In this document: positions 26,764-35,796 of the stretch, one piece after another
Position numbering within the stretch: the first letter of the stretch is position 1
How the letters are laid out: every line of letters begins with the position of its first letter
Source of the DNA: Rhodothalassiaceae bacterium
GTDB taxonomy: Bacteria > Pseudomonadota > Alphaproteobacteria > Sphingomonadales > Rhodothalassiaceae
Length of the DNA: 64,000 bases
Assembly: GCA_026004935.1 (NCBI GenBank)
Contig: BPKC01000001.1
Span: forward strand, 2,023,491 to 2,087,490
Direction of reading: 5' to 3'
Notes under the pieces: generated by a model
What the model saw: the letters and a program-made list of their open reading frames with translations, nothing else
Database searches by the model: none
Told to the model about the DNA's origin: nothing
Made by a program: the position numbers and the translations under genes

Positions 26764-28547
26764 GGCGCGATCCCCCTCTTCTGCAACCAGAATTCGAGCA
26801 GCGCGAGCTGCCAGAGTTTCGAGCCGCGCAGCGGCGTCAGATGCCGGTCGGGCTCCGCGAGCAGCATGTCCACGTAATCCGGCCGGAACAGCCCGCGCGC
26901 GCGTGCGGGACGGCTCGTCAGGATCTCGCGCACCAGCTCCAGATAGGGCCCGTCGATGTACTTGAGGGCGGGCACCGGGAAGTAGCCCTTCGGGCGGTCG
27001 ATGACCTCGGCCGGCAGCACGCTTCGGGCCGCCTCCTTGAGCACATGCTTGCCGCCGCCCGCCACCTTCAGCTCGGCCGGAATGCGCGCCGCAAGCTCGA
27101 CCAGCTCATGGTCGAGGAAGGGCACGCGCGCCTCCAGTCCCCACGCCATCGTCATGGAGTCGACGCGCTTGACGGGGTCGTCGACCAGCATGATCTCGGT
27201 GTCGATCCGCAGCGCCTTGTCGATGGCGCGGTCGGCGCCCGGGCGGGCGAAATGTGCGGCGATGAAGCGCCTCGAATGGTCGCCGTCGAGCCATTCGGGC
27301 TCCAGCACCCGCGCCATCTCGTCATGGTCGCGGTCGGCGAACACCCGGTGGTAGGCCTCCACCGCCTCATCGCCGTCCCCGACATCGAGCAGCGGCGGAT
27401 ACCAGTGATAGCCCCCGAAAATCTCGTCGGCACCCTGGCCCGACTGGACCACCTTCACATGCCGCGACACCTCCTTGGACAGCAGGTAGAAACCGACCGC
27501 ATCGTGGCTTGTCATCGGCTCGGGCATCGCGCCGACGCAATCCTCGAGCGCGGGCAGCAGCCGCGCGGTGTCGATGCGGATCTGCGTGTGGGCGGTGCCG
27601 AAGCGCCGGGCGACGAGATCGGAATACATGAACTCGTCGCCCCGTTCGTTGCCGACCGCCTCGAAGCCGATGGAAAAGGTGGCAAGCCCCGTCTGGCCGG
27701 CGTCGGCCAGCAGCGCCACGATCAGGGAGCTGTCGAGGCCGCCGGACAGCAGCACCCCCACCGGCACGTCCGCGACCAGCCGCCGTCGCACCGCCGTCTT
27801 GAGACCCGCGAGCACCCGCTCGTTCCAGTCATGCAATCCGAGCCCGCGCTCGTCCGGCCGCGGCCCGAAGGACGGCGACCAGTAGCGGGTTTCCTGCTCG
27901 CGACCCTCCGCATCGATGGCCAGCAGCGTCGCCGGCGGCAGCTTGCGCACGCCCGCGAGAATCGTGCGCGGCGGCGGCACCACCGAATGAAAGCTCAGAT
28001 AATGGTGCAGCGCCACGGGATCGAGGCGGGTGTCGACTCCGCCGGCGGCCAGCAGCGCCGGCAGCGACGAGGCGAAGCGCAGCCGCCCGGGTTCGCGCAC
28101 CAGATACAGCGGCTTGATGCCCAGCCGGTCGCGCCCCAGCAGCACGGAGCGGTCGCGCACGTCGAACAGGCAGAAGGCGAACATGCCGTTGAGCCGCGTG
28201 ACGAACTGCGGCCCCCAGGCATGATAGGCCTTGATCAGCACCTCCGTGTCGCCCTCGCTGAAGAAGCGGCAGCCGGCCTCCTCCAGCTCCCGGCGCAGCT
28301 CGCGGTAGTTGTAGATGCAGCCGTTGAAGACGATGCCGAGGCCCAGCTCGGGGTCGAGCATCGGCTGGGCGGCACGCTCGCTCAGATCGATGACCTTGAG
28401 ACGCCGGTGTCCCAGGGCGATCCCGTCGCGGGCGAGGAGTCCCCAGCCGTCCGGCCCGCGCGGGCGCAGCACCTCGCCCATGCGCAGAACCGCGGAGGGG
28501 TCCACGTCTTTCCCCGAAAAGTCAAGTTCACCGGCAATTCCACACAT
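26760..28547 (-). CDS. asnO: N-acetylglutaminylglutamine amidotransferase (AsnB-like)
   Basis: A 595-residue asparagine-synthetase-type enzyme that amidates the dipeptide, completing NAGGN. MCGIAGEL places the glutaminase nucleophile at C2; RGPDGWG and the glutamine-binding NGCIYNYRELR follow. The synthetase domain begins near residue 220 with the PP-loop VLLSGGLDSSLIVALL. ATG 28547 has GGAAAGGAA upstream and must be the start, because the mature enzyme needs Cys at position 2. It is the first gene of the osmolyte operon; an AT-richer 210-bp leader precedes it and should contain its promoter. Confidence 0.93.
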   Translation of the reverse strand: MCGIAGELDFSGKDVDPSAVLRMGEVLRPRGPDGWGLLARDGIALGHRRLKVIDLSERAAQPMLDPELGLGIVFNGCIYNYRELRRELEEAGCRFFSEGDTEVLIKAYHAWGPQFVTRLNGMFAFCLFDVRDRSVLLGRDRLGIKPLYLVREPGRLRFASSLPALLAAGGVDTRLDPVALHHYLSFHSVVPPPRTILAGVRKLPPATLLAIDAEGREQETRYWSPSFGPRPDERGLGLHDWNERVLAGLKTAVRRRLVADVPVGVLLSGGLDSSLIVALLADAGQTGLATFSIGFEAVGNERGDEFMYSDLVARRFGTAHTQIRIDTARLLPALEDCVGAMPEPMTSHDAVGFYLLSKEVSRHVKVVQSGQGADEIFGGYHWYPPLLDVGDGDEAVEAYHRVFADRDHDEMARVLEPEWLDGDHSRRFIAAHFARPGADRAIDKALRIDTEIMLVDDPVKRVDSMTMAWGLEARVPFLDHELVELAARIPAELKVAGGGKHVLKEAARSVLPAEVIDRPKGYFPVPALKYIDGPYLELVREILTSRPARARGLFRPDYVDMLLAEPDRHLTPLRGSKLWQLALLEFWLQKRGIAP

Positions 28548-28593
28548 GTTCCTTTCCACTGTTCTTCGGCACCAGTAAAAATAATCGGCCGAT

Positions 28594-28616
28594 ATGCCGT
28601 GATCGTATGACGGCAT
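28594..28616. promoter_or_regulatory. Inverted repeat upstream of the osmolyte operon
   Basis: ATGCCGT and ACGGCAT are separated by 9 bp, 47 bp upstream of the asnO start, inside the only AT-richer stretch of the leader. It could be an operator for osmotic control of asnO-ngg-M42. No clear -35/-10 pair is visible, and a 7-bp arm can arise by chance. Confidence 0.3.
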
Positions 28617-28760
28617 CATGCGTCATGGATATTGACCGATGTCGGGATGGCCGCGATCCTAACACGGGAAGGCGACGTTGTCACCCCCGTCCGATACGGC
28701 GGCACGACAGGGCGTGGGTTGCACCGATGCGCGCCGCGCTCGGCGTCAAGGTGCCGGCGG

Positions 28761-31700
28761 CTAGAACTCCACGGCGATCTGGGCGCGGGCGACGGGTCTG
28801 CCGTTTCCCCCCGTCGCGATCCCGCCCGAGACGATCAGGGATTCGCTCGGCCGGTGGGCGATGGTGAACCCGCCGGCGAGCCGCCCGCCGTAATAGCCGC
28901 CGCCGAATCCCACCACGGTGCGCCCCGGCTCGGACGGGGTGAGAACCGGCAGCGCTGCGACCCCCGCGATGCCGAAGGCGGCAAACCGCTCGACCCGGTA
29001 GGCCTCGCTGCGGGCGATGATCCGGGCGCTTTCGATGAGGCGCGAAAGGCTCGCATCCCCGCCCGGGCCCAGTCCCGCCATCATCGCCTGAACCTGCGCC
29101 AGATTGACGGCATCGGTCGGCTGGGTGGCCGGCGCGACATTCGTGATCCGCCGCTCCGCGCCGGGTGCGCCCACGGAGACGGTATCGGGCGCCGTCGTCA
29201 CCGAGCCGGCACCGAGCGCGACCGCATTGTCGTGGGTGGCCTCGGCGTTGTTGCCGAGCGCGACGGCAAACGCTCCGGAGGCAACGGCGGCGTCGCCAAT
29301 TGCGGTCGTCTTCAGGCCGAGCGCCTGGGCGCCCGCACCCACCGCCACGGAAGACTGGGCGACCGCTCCCATGCCGATCGCCACCGAGCCTTCCGCCCCG
29401 GCGGACGCGCTGTCCCCGATCGCCACGCCGCCGGTGGCGGCGACGCTGCTCTCGGCCCCGATCGCGATCCCCGATTCCGCGCCCTGTGCGACGTGGCCGC
29501 CCGCAAGCTGCACCCTTCTCCCGCAGGCGATGCCCTCGGCCGAGAGCGTGCACAGGCCCGCCGCGAAGAGTTCGTTCACGGTCTCCGCCAGCCGGTTGAG
29601 CGTCTCCTCCGCCTTCTGGTCGACGGCATCGAGCTGGCCCTTGTTGACGGCGTCATCCGGCGCCACGCCATCGGCCACGCCCGAGATCCGGCCCGCATTG
29701 GTGATCCCCCCGCCTGAAACGTCGAGGCTGGCGAAATGCGCATCGACCGTGCCGTCGGTGAGCCCGTTCGCCGCGGCCTGGGCCAGGTCCTTCGCCTCGT
29801 TCGCGGTGCTGAGCGCCGTATCCGCCTTGGCATCGGCCGCCTGCGCGGTGGTCAGCGCCTGATCCGCGGTGGCCTGGGCGCTGTTTGCGGCGTTGAGCGC
29901 CTGATCCGCCGTCGCCTGTGCGCTCGCCGCGAGGTCGATGGCGGAATCGGCGCTCGCCTGGGCGGCGCCGGCGGCGCTCTGGGCATCCTGCGCCGCCGCA
30001 AGAGCCGAGTCGGCGGTCGCCTGGGCGGCATCCGCGCTCGCCTGCGCGGCGTCCGCCGTGCCCTGGGCCGCGGCGGCACTTGCGGCGACCGCATCGAGCT
30101 GGCCCTTGTTGACGGCGTCCGTGGCGTTGACACCGGCGGCGAGATTGGTGAGCCGGCGTTCCGCGCCGCTGGCGCCGATCGAGACGGTGTCCGCCTCGTC
30201 CGCGACCGAGCCGTTGCCCAGCGCCACCGCGTTGTCGGCCGTCGCCCGCGCATTGTTGCCGAGCGCGACGGCGAACGCCCCCGAGGCGAGCGCCAGATCG
30301 CCGAGCGCCGTGGTGTTGGTGCCGAGCGCCTGGGCCCCCGTGCCGACGGCGACCGAAGACTGCGCAATCGCGCCGGCACCGATGGCCACGGAATTCGCTT
30401 CCACCGCGCGCGCGTCGCGGCCGACCGCGATGCCGCCGGAGGACTGGACATCGGCGTTCTGTCCGATCGCGATGCCGTCGCTGGCGCCGGCCGCGACCTG
30501 CCCGCCGGCAAGCTGGACGGTGCTCGCGCAGCTCACCGTCCCGCCCGTGATGCTGCACAGGCCGCTTTGAAGAAGCTGGTTGATCGCCGTCTGCAGGTTC
30601 GCGAGTGCCGTCCCCGCGTTGCTCAGAGCGGCGTCCGCGGTGGTCTGGGCGGTCGCGGCGTCCTGCACCGCCTGATCGGCCGTAGCCTGGGCCGCGGCGA
30701 CGTTCTGGTTCGTCGCGAACAGCTGCGCCCCGTTGACCGCCTCGGTCGAGTCGGCGCTGACCGTCCCGGCCGCCACGCCGCTGATGACCCCAGCATTGGT
30801 GATCCCGCCGCTGCCGACATCGAGCGACTGGAACCGCGCCGCCACCGTACCGCTGGTGAAATTCGCCAACGCCTGGGCCGCCTCCGCCTCAGCGGCATCC
30901 GCCGTCGTCTGCGCGGCCGCGGCGCTTGCCGCCACCTGGTCGAGCTGGCCCTTGTTGACGGCATCGGTGGCATTGACGCCATCGGCCAGATGCGTGAGCC
31001 GCCGCTCCGCGCCCGCCGTCCCGATCGAGACCGTATTGTCCGCATCCGTCACCGAGCCCGCACCGATCGCCACGCTGTTCGCATGCAGGGCCTGTGCGCC
31101 GGCGCCGAGAGCAAGCCCGTTGCCCATCGTCACAAGAGAGCCGAACCCGAGTGCCAGGCTTCCGGCGGCACCGGCCCGGGATCCGGTGCCGATCGCGATG
31201 GCGTTGTCGGCACCGTCCGCGACGAAGACGTCATGCCCGATCGCGATCGCGGCACCGGCACCCGCACCGCCGCTGGTGCCGATCCGCGCGCCCGTGGCCG
31301 CATCCGACCCGGCCCCGAGCGCCAGCGAAAAGTCGGACGCCGTGCCCTGCACCCGACTCTGGGCGCCGAGCGCCAGCGTAAAGTCGCCGGCCGCAATGCT
31401 GGTCCACCCCAGGGCGATCGCCGCCTGCCCGAGCGCCTGGTTCAGGCTGCCGAGCGCCAGCCCGTCCAGTCCGGACGCCATGTTGCCGAAACCCAGGGCC
31501 GTCGCGTTGAGCGCATTGGCGATGCTGGCGGATCCCACGGCGGTCGCATTGTCGGCCAGCGCCTGGTTGAAGGAGCCGAGGGCGGTGCTTGCCACGGCTT
31601 GAGATTTGTTGCCGAAGCCTGCCGCCAGCGAGCGCGTGCTTGTCGCCGTGTTCGCGCGGCCGAAGGCGGAAGCGTTGTTGCCGTTGACGGTGTTCTCGAG

Positions 31701-31898
31701 GCCGACGGCGATCGACTGGCCGTTGCTTGCGATGTTGTCCTTCCCGCAGACGAAGCTGCCGGGCCCGACCATGCTCCCCGCCTTGCGCGAGGTCGCGTCG
31801 CAATCCTCCGTCGCCGACGCCGGGCCCTGCGCGAGCACCTGACCGATCACGGCCAGCATGCCCGCACAGATCAGCCTGCGGCTGAAGTCCGCCCCCAT
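28761..31898 (-). CDS. Trimeric autotransporter adhesin (YadA-like)
   Basis: A 1045-residue surface protein. Residues 1-29 are a signal peptide (ASA end). The head consists of many YadA-type head repeats (short motifs such as AIGLENT, ALGSFNQA, AVGSASIA) that fold as a left-handed beta roll. Neck motifs (VNATDAVNKGQLD) occur three times and alternate with coiled-coil stalks very rich in Ala, Gln and Asp (AAQATADQA steps). The last 75 residues form the membrane anchor (four strands, terminal VEF). The start has GAGGCGAGGGG upstream. Role: adhesion, autoagglutination or biofilm. It lies upstream of asnO on the same strand with a 213-bp gap, so co-transcription is doubtful. Confidence 0.92.
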   Translation of the reverse strand: MGADFSRRLICAGMLAVIGQVLAQGPASATEDCDATSRKAGSMVGPGSFVCGKDNIASNGQSIAVGLENTVNGNNASAFGRANTATSTRSLAAGFGNKSQAVASTALGSFNQALADNATAVGSASIANALNATALGFGNMASGLDGLALGSLNQALGQAAIALGWTSIAAGDFTLALGAQSRVQGTASDFSLALGAGSDAATGARIGTSGGAGAGAAIAIGHDVFVADGADNAIAIGTGSRAGAAGSLALGFGSLVTMGNGLALGAGAQALHANSVAIGAGSVTDADNTVSIGTAGAERRLTHLADGVNATDAVNKGQLDQVAASAAAAQTTADAAEAEAAQALANFTSGTVAARFQSLDVGSGGITNAGVISGVAAGTVSADSTEAVNGAQLFATNQNVAAAQATADQAVQDAATAQTTADAALSNAGTALANLQTAINQLLQSGLCSITGGTVSCASTVQLAGGQVAAGASDGIAIGQNADVQSSGGIAVGRDARAVEANSVAIGAGAIAQSSVAVGTGAQALGTNTTALGDLALASGAFAVALGNNARATADNAVALGNGSVADEADTVSIGASGAERRLTNLAAGVNATDAVNKGQLDAVAASAAAAQGTADAAQASADAAQATADSALAAAQDAQSAAGAAQASADSAIDLAASAQATADQALNAANSAQATADQALTTAQAADAKADTALSTANEAKDLAQAAANGLTDGTVDAHFASLDVSGGGITNAGRISGVADGVAPDDAVNKGQLDAVDQKAEETLNRLAETVNELFAAGLCTLSAEGIACGRRVQLAGGHVAQGAESGIAIGAESSVAATGGVAIGDSASAGAEGSVAIGMGAVAQSSVAVGAGAQALGLKTTAIGDAAVASGAFAVALGNNAEATHDNAVALGAGSVTTAPDTVSVGAPGAERRITNVAPATQPTDAVNLAQVQAMMAGLGPGGDASLSRLIESARIIARSEAYRVERFAAFGIAGVAALPVLTPSEPGRTVVGFGGGYYGGRLAGGFTIAHRPSESLIVSGGIATGGNGRPVARAQIAVEF

Positions 31899-32158
31899 GA
31901 CCGTCCCCTCGCCTCGCTCCGCTCCCTGTCGACGCCCCTGCCGAAAATATCCGGATCAACCGGTCCCGGCTCCTGCTCTAGAAGGTTCCGGTTAAGTCGC
32001 GGTTAACGCTGAAGAACCAGATCTGCGTCATGCAATGCGCATTTTTTCGCCGTTTGATTTACATTCATCTTCCCGCTCTTTTCAAGGTTGCATCCGTCAC
32101 AAAGCCGGCGTGCCGCGTCCCAAGGGAGCGGCCGGGCGGGAAGAGCGAACCCGGCGTC

Positions 32159-32632
32159 TCAACCGGCAAGGCGGGCGAGAGCGGCCTCGAGGATCCTCTG
32201 CGCGGCGAGCTTGTCGACCACGCGGGCGCGCCGGGCGCGGGAGAGATCGGCGGTGCGGATCAGCTCTTCTTCCGTCTCCGCCGAGGTGAGCGTCTCGTCG
32301 ATGAAGCAGAGCGGCAGCGGCACGGCGACCACCAGGTCGCGCGCGAACTGGCGCACCGCCTGGGCCCGGCGGGTGAGCCGGCCGTCGTCACCCACCGGCA
32401 GGCCGCAGACGAAGCCCTTCACCTCCCATTCCGCGACGATCCGGCCGATCGCCTCGAGGTCGGCCTTCAGCCGGCTGCGGTGGACGGTATCGAGCGCCGT
32501 GGCGACCCGCCAGGCGGGATCCGAGATCGCAAGCCCGATCCGCCGGCGCCCGACATCCAGCCCCAGCAGCCGCGCCGGCGGCCGCAGCAGCCGCCGGAAC
32601 CGCTCGAGCGGGAGGATGAGATCACCCGCCAC
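32159..32632 (-). CDS. ruvX: YqgF/RuvX family putative pre-16S rRNA nuclease / Holliday-junction resolvase
   Basis: A 157-residue RNase H-fold nuclease, essential in many bacteria and implicated in 16S rRNA 5' processing. The motifs are LLGLDVGRRRIGLAISDP (first catalytic Asp), VCGLPVG, FIDETLTS and the last Asp in VVDKLAAQRIL. I choose GTG 32632 because it gives the family length; a longer in-frame extension would lie in the upstream DUF3089 gene. It overlaps that gene by 11 bp, suggesting coupled translation. Confidence 0.9.
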   Translation of the reverse strand: MAGDLILPLERFRRLLRPPARLLGLDVGRRRIGLAISDPAWRVATALDTVHRSRLKADLEAIGRIVAEWEVKGFVCGLPVGDDGRLTRRAQAVRQFARDLVVAVPLPLCFIDETLTSAETEEELIRTADLSRARRARVVDKLAAQRILEAALARLAG

Positions 32633-33782
32633 CGGCCACAGGCTCCCCGCCCGTGCCGTGGCTCCTGCGCCAGGCGGCCGTGCGCCGGGCGACATCGGCG
32701 CGCACGTCCATCCAGAACAGCGGAATGTCCCAGACATGATAGTTGAGCCCGGGCATGCGGAACTGGGCGAAGTCGCCTTCGGGCGCGGGATCGAGCCACA
32801 GCACGCCCGGCTCCCCGCAGCGCGCGGCGACCAGGTTCGGAATCGGCGCTGCGAGCGGCGCATCCGGCCGCGGCGGGATGAGGATGGCGCCCCTGTGGGC
32901 CGCGCGCGGGGCCGGGGCCCCGTTCATGCGTCCCGTGACGGGGTTGACGCACAGCATGCGGTCGCCGGCGCGCGAGCGCCCCGACAGCCCCGGGACCTTG
33001 CGCATCGCCTCGACCACCATCTCCGGATCGCCGCCCTGGCCGAAGCTCTGCCAGGACAGCACGCAGCCGGTATCCTCGGGCTCGGAACAAGGCGGGATCG
33101 CGACCGCGCCGAGATCCTCGGCCACCCCGATCGGCCAGCCGACGAGCCAGGCGGCCACCAGCCGCGACCGCAGCGCCGGATCCGCAAGCCGCTCCGCCAC
33201 CAGTCTCAGCCCCAGCAGCGCGCCCTGGGAATGGCCGGCGATGACGAAGGGCGCATCGCCGCCGATGCGCGCCAGAAAGGCGTCGAAGGCGGCCGCGACG
33301 TCGCGGTAGGCGAGATCGAGCGCCCGGAAGCTGTCGGCATTGGCGGCGAGAAAGGCCCCGAAGGCCGCCTGCCGGTATTTCGGCGCATGGACCGGCCCGG
33401 CGCTCGTGAAGGCGGTGGCCAGGGCTTTGAGCACATTGCCGCGGATGAAGGCGGCCTGGGGATCGTCAAGCGGCGCATTCCAGTGGCCGGTGCCGAAATA
33501 GGTGGTGGGGTGGATGAAGAAGACGGGCACCCCCGCATCCGCCGCCGGCACGCCCTCGGGGAGGGCGTCGGCGGGATCCTCCAGCTCCGGCAGCGCGGCC
33601 CAGGCCGCGGCTTCGGCATAGTCGGGCGGCGGCGGCACGGGCAGCGCGTCATAGGGCACGGTGATCTTCGTGCGCTGCAGCGCCATCCACTGGATTTCGT
33701 CCCAGTAGATCTTGACCACGGCGAGTGTCGCGATCAGCGCGAAGACGAGCCCCGCGATCGCGTAGATGAACCGGCGTGCCAT
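32622..33782 (-). CDS. DUF3089 alpha/beta-hydrolase-like membrane-anchored protein
   Basis: A 386-residue protein with one N-terminal membrane segment (about 5-25) and a periplasmic or cytosolic domain of the DUF3089 family. FFIHPTTYFG and VIAGHSQGALLGLRL are family hallmarks; the latter is the lipase-type nucleophile elbow GHSQG, so serine hydrolase activity is likely, but the substrate is unknown. ATG 33782 begins MARRFIYAIAGL; upstream codons add a non-homologous arginine-rich stretch. Divergent from gatC with a 125-bp spacer. Confidence 0.8.
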   Translation of the reverse strand: MARRFIYAIAGLVFALIATLAVVKIYWDEIQWMALQRTKITVPYDALPVPPPPDYAEAAAWAALPELEDPADALPEGVPAADAGVPVFFIHPTTYFGTGHWNAPLDDPQAAFIRGNVLKALATAFTSAGPVHAPKYRQAAFGAFLAANADSFRALDLAYRDVAAAFDAFLARIGGDAPFVIAGHSQGALLGLRLVAERLADPALRSRLVAAWLVGWPIGVAEDLGAVAIPPCSEPEDTGCVLSWQSFGQGGDPEMVVEAMRKVPGLSGRSRAGDRMLCVNPVTGRMNGAPAPRAAHRGAILIPPRPDAPLAAPIPNLVAARCGEPGVLWLDPAPEGDFAQFRMPGLNYHVWDIPLFWMDVRADVARRTAAWRRSHGTGGEPVAGGG

Positions 33783-33907
33783 CGCCCCTGCCCTCCCTTC
33801 TCCGCCGCCCCGCGCCGCTTGATCGGGGCCGCGGGAATGTGTAACCGTCCGCGCCGCGTTCCGGCGGCGCCGCGGCGCGCCGAAATCATGAGGGATCAAG
33901 GCGGATC

Positions 33908-34195
33908 ATGTCCATAGACCGCGGCACGGTGACGAAGATCGCGCAGCTTGCGCGCATCCGCCTCGACGAGGACGAGGCGGCCCGGCTCGAAGGGGAGCTC
34001 AAGCGGATTCTCGACTGGGTGGCGGCGCTCCAGGCCGTGGACACGGAGGGCGTGGAGCCGCTGTCCAGCGTCGTCGGCACGCGGCTGCGCTGGCGCGCGG
34101 ACGAGGTGACCGACGGCAATTGCCGCGAGGACATCCTCGCCAACGCGCCCGAGCGGGTCGACGGCTTCTTCGCCGTGCCCAAGGTGATCGAGTAG
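33908..34195 (+). CDS. gatC: Aspartyl/glutamyl-tRNA(Asn/Gln) amidotransferase subunit C
   Basis: A 95-residue GatC, the small stabilising subunit of the GatCAB amidotransferase that converts Glu-tRNA(Gln) or Asp-tRNA(Asn) to the amidated form. Typical start (VTKIAQLARIRLDEDE) and the conserved RADEV...ANAPERVDGFFAVPKV tail, which wraps around GatA. It precedes gatA by 9 bp. Confidence 0.95.
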   Translation: MSIDRGTVTKIAQLARIRLDEDEAARLEGELKRILDWVAALQAVDTEGVEPLSSVVGTRLRWRADEVTDGNCREDILANAPERVDGFFAVPKVIE

Positions 34196-34204
34196 GACGC
34201 GGCG

Positions 34205-35692
34205 ATGACGGATCTGACGGAACTCGGCGTCGTCGAAGGCCGCGATCTTCTGCGCCGGCGCGAGATTTCGGCGCGGGAATGGACGGCGGCGCTCTTGGAC
34301 GAGATCGCGGCCGCCGCCCCGCTCAACGCCTTCCTTGCGGTCGATGCGGAGCATGCGCTCCGGATGGCGGATGCCGCCGATGCCGCGCTCGCGCGCGGCG
34401 ACGACCGGCTGCTCACCGGCGTGCCGATCGCGGTCAAGGACCTCTTCTGCACGAAGGGCCTGCGCACCACGGCCGGCTCGCGCATCCTCGAGAACTTCGT
34501 GCCGACCTATGAGAGCACGGTCACCGCCAATCTCTGGGCGGCGGGCGCGGTGATGCTGGGCAAGACCAACATGGACGAGTTCGCGATGGGCTCGTCCAAC
34601 GAAAACAGCGCCTTCGGCCCCGTGCGTGGGCCCTGGCGCGACCGCGAGGGCCGGCCGCTCGTGCCCGGCGGTTCCTCGGGCGGCTCGGCGGCGGCGGTGG
34701 CGGCGCGCATCGCCCCGGCCGCGACCGCCAGCGACACCGGCGGCTCGATCCGCCAGCCGGCGGCCTTCACCGGCACCGTCGGCATCAAGCCGACCTACGG
34801 GCGCTGCTCGCGCTGGGGGATGGTCGCCTTCGCCTCCTCGCTGGACCAGGCGGGGCCCATCGCGCGCTCGGTCGCCGATGCGGCGCTCGTGTTGCAGGCG
34901 ATGGCGGGCTTTGATGAGAGGGATTCGACCAGCGCGGAGGTGCCGGTGCCGGATCTGCTGGCGGCGCTGGAGCGCGGGGTCAAGGGGCTCGTCGTCGGCG
35001 TGCCGCGGGAATACCGCGCCGACGACATGCCGGCGGCGATCACCGCGATGTGGGAGGCGGGGATCGCCTGGCTGAAGGAGGCGGGCGCCGAGATCCGCGA
35101 GGTGAGCCTGCCGCATACGCAGGTGGCGCTGCCCACCTACTACATCATCGCCCCCGCCGAGGCGTCCTCCAATCTCGCGCGCTATGACGGCGTGCGCTAC
35201 GGCCTGCGCGTGATGCCGCACGAGGACGCCTCGCTCACCGGGATGTACGAGGCGACCCGCGGCGCCGGCTTCGGCGCGGAGGTCAAGCGGCGCGTGATGA
35301 TCGGCACCTATGTGCTCTCGGCGGGCTATTATGACGCCTATTATCTGAAGGCCCAGAAGGTGCGGGCGCTGATCAGGGCGGATTTCGACGCTGCCTTCCG
35401 GGAGGTCGACCTGCTGCTCACCCCGACGGCGCCGTCGGCGGCCTTCCCGCTGGGCGGGCGGCCCGATCCGATCGCGATGTATTACAACGACGTCTTCACC
35501 GTGCCGGCCTCGCTGGCGGGGCTGCCGGCGATCTCGGTGCCGGCGGGCACCGACGAGGCGGGCCTGCCGCTGGGCCTTCAGCTCATCGCCCGGGCCTTCG
35601 ACGAGGAAACCCTGGTGGCGGGCGCCCGCGTCATCGAACGCGCGGCCGCCTTCTCCGCCCGCCCCGAGCCCTGGTGGAAGCGGGAGGGCTGA
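34205..35692 (+). CDS. gatA: Glutamyl-tRNA(Gln) amidotransferase subunit A
   Basis: A 495-residue amidase-signature enzyme that releases ammonia from glutamine for tRNA amidation. The Ser-cisSer-Lys triad is complete: K78 in [10 protein letters not shown], the cis-Ser in [10 protein letters not shown] (157/158) and the nucleophile S181 in [11 protein letters not shown]. Length and motif order match canonical GatA. gatB normally follows directly, but here an AT-rich island of about 2.2 kb intervenes. Confidence 0.96.
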   Translation: MTDLTELGVVEGRDLLRRREISAREWTAALLDEIAAAAPLNAFLAVDAEHALRMADAADAALARGDDRLLTGVPIAVKDLFCTKGLRTTAGSRILENFVPTYESTVTANLWAAGAVMLGKTNMDEFAMGSSNENSAFGPVRGPWRDREGRPLVPGGSSGGSAAAVAARIAPAATASDTGGSIRQPAAFTGTVGIKPTYGRCSRWGMVAFASSLDQAGPIARSVADAALVLQAMAGFDERDSTSAEVPVPDLLAALERGVKGLVVGVPREYRADDMPAAITAMWEAGIAWLKEAGAEIREVSLPHTQVALPTYYIIAPAEASSNLARYDGVRYGLRVMPHEDASLTGMYEATRGAGFGAEVKRRVMIGTYVLSAGYYDAYYLKAQKVRALIRADFDAAFREVDLLLTPTAPSAAFPLGGRPDPIAMYYNDVFTVPASLAGLPAISVPAGTDEAGLPLGLQLIARAFDEETLVAGARVIERAAAFSARPEPWWKREG

Positions 35693-35740
35693 CCCTCTCA
35701 CGCCCTTGTTCTCAGATTTTCCTTGTCCGCTTAAACTATA

Positions 35741-35767
35741 GTTGGCGGCACCAACGCCTCCTTTTTT
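35741..35767 (+). terminator. Possible weak terminator after gatA
   Basis: GTTGG-CGGCA-CCAAC (35741-35755) is a 5-bp hairpin followed by GCCTCC and a six-T run at 35762-35767. It could end gatCA transcription before the inserted island. The stem is short and separated from the T run, so this is tentative. Confidence 0.3.
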
Positions 35768-35796
35768 GTGGGACTTGCCGCAAAGATGTAATGAAA

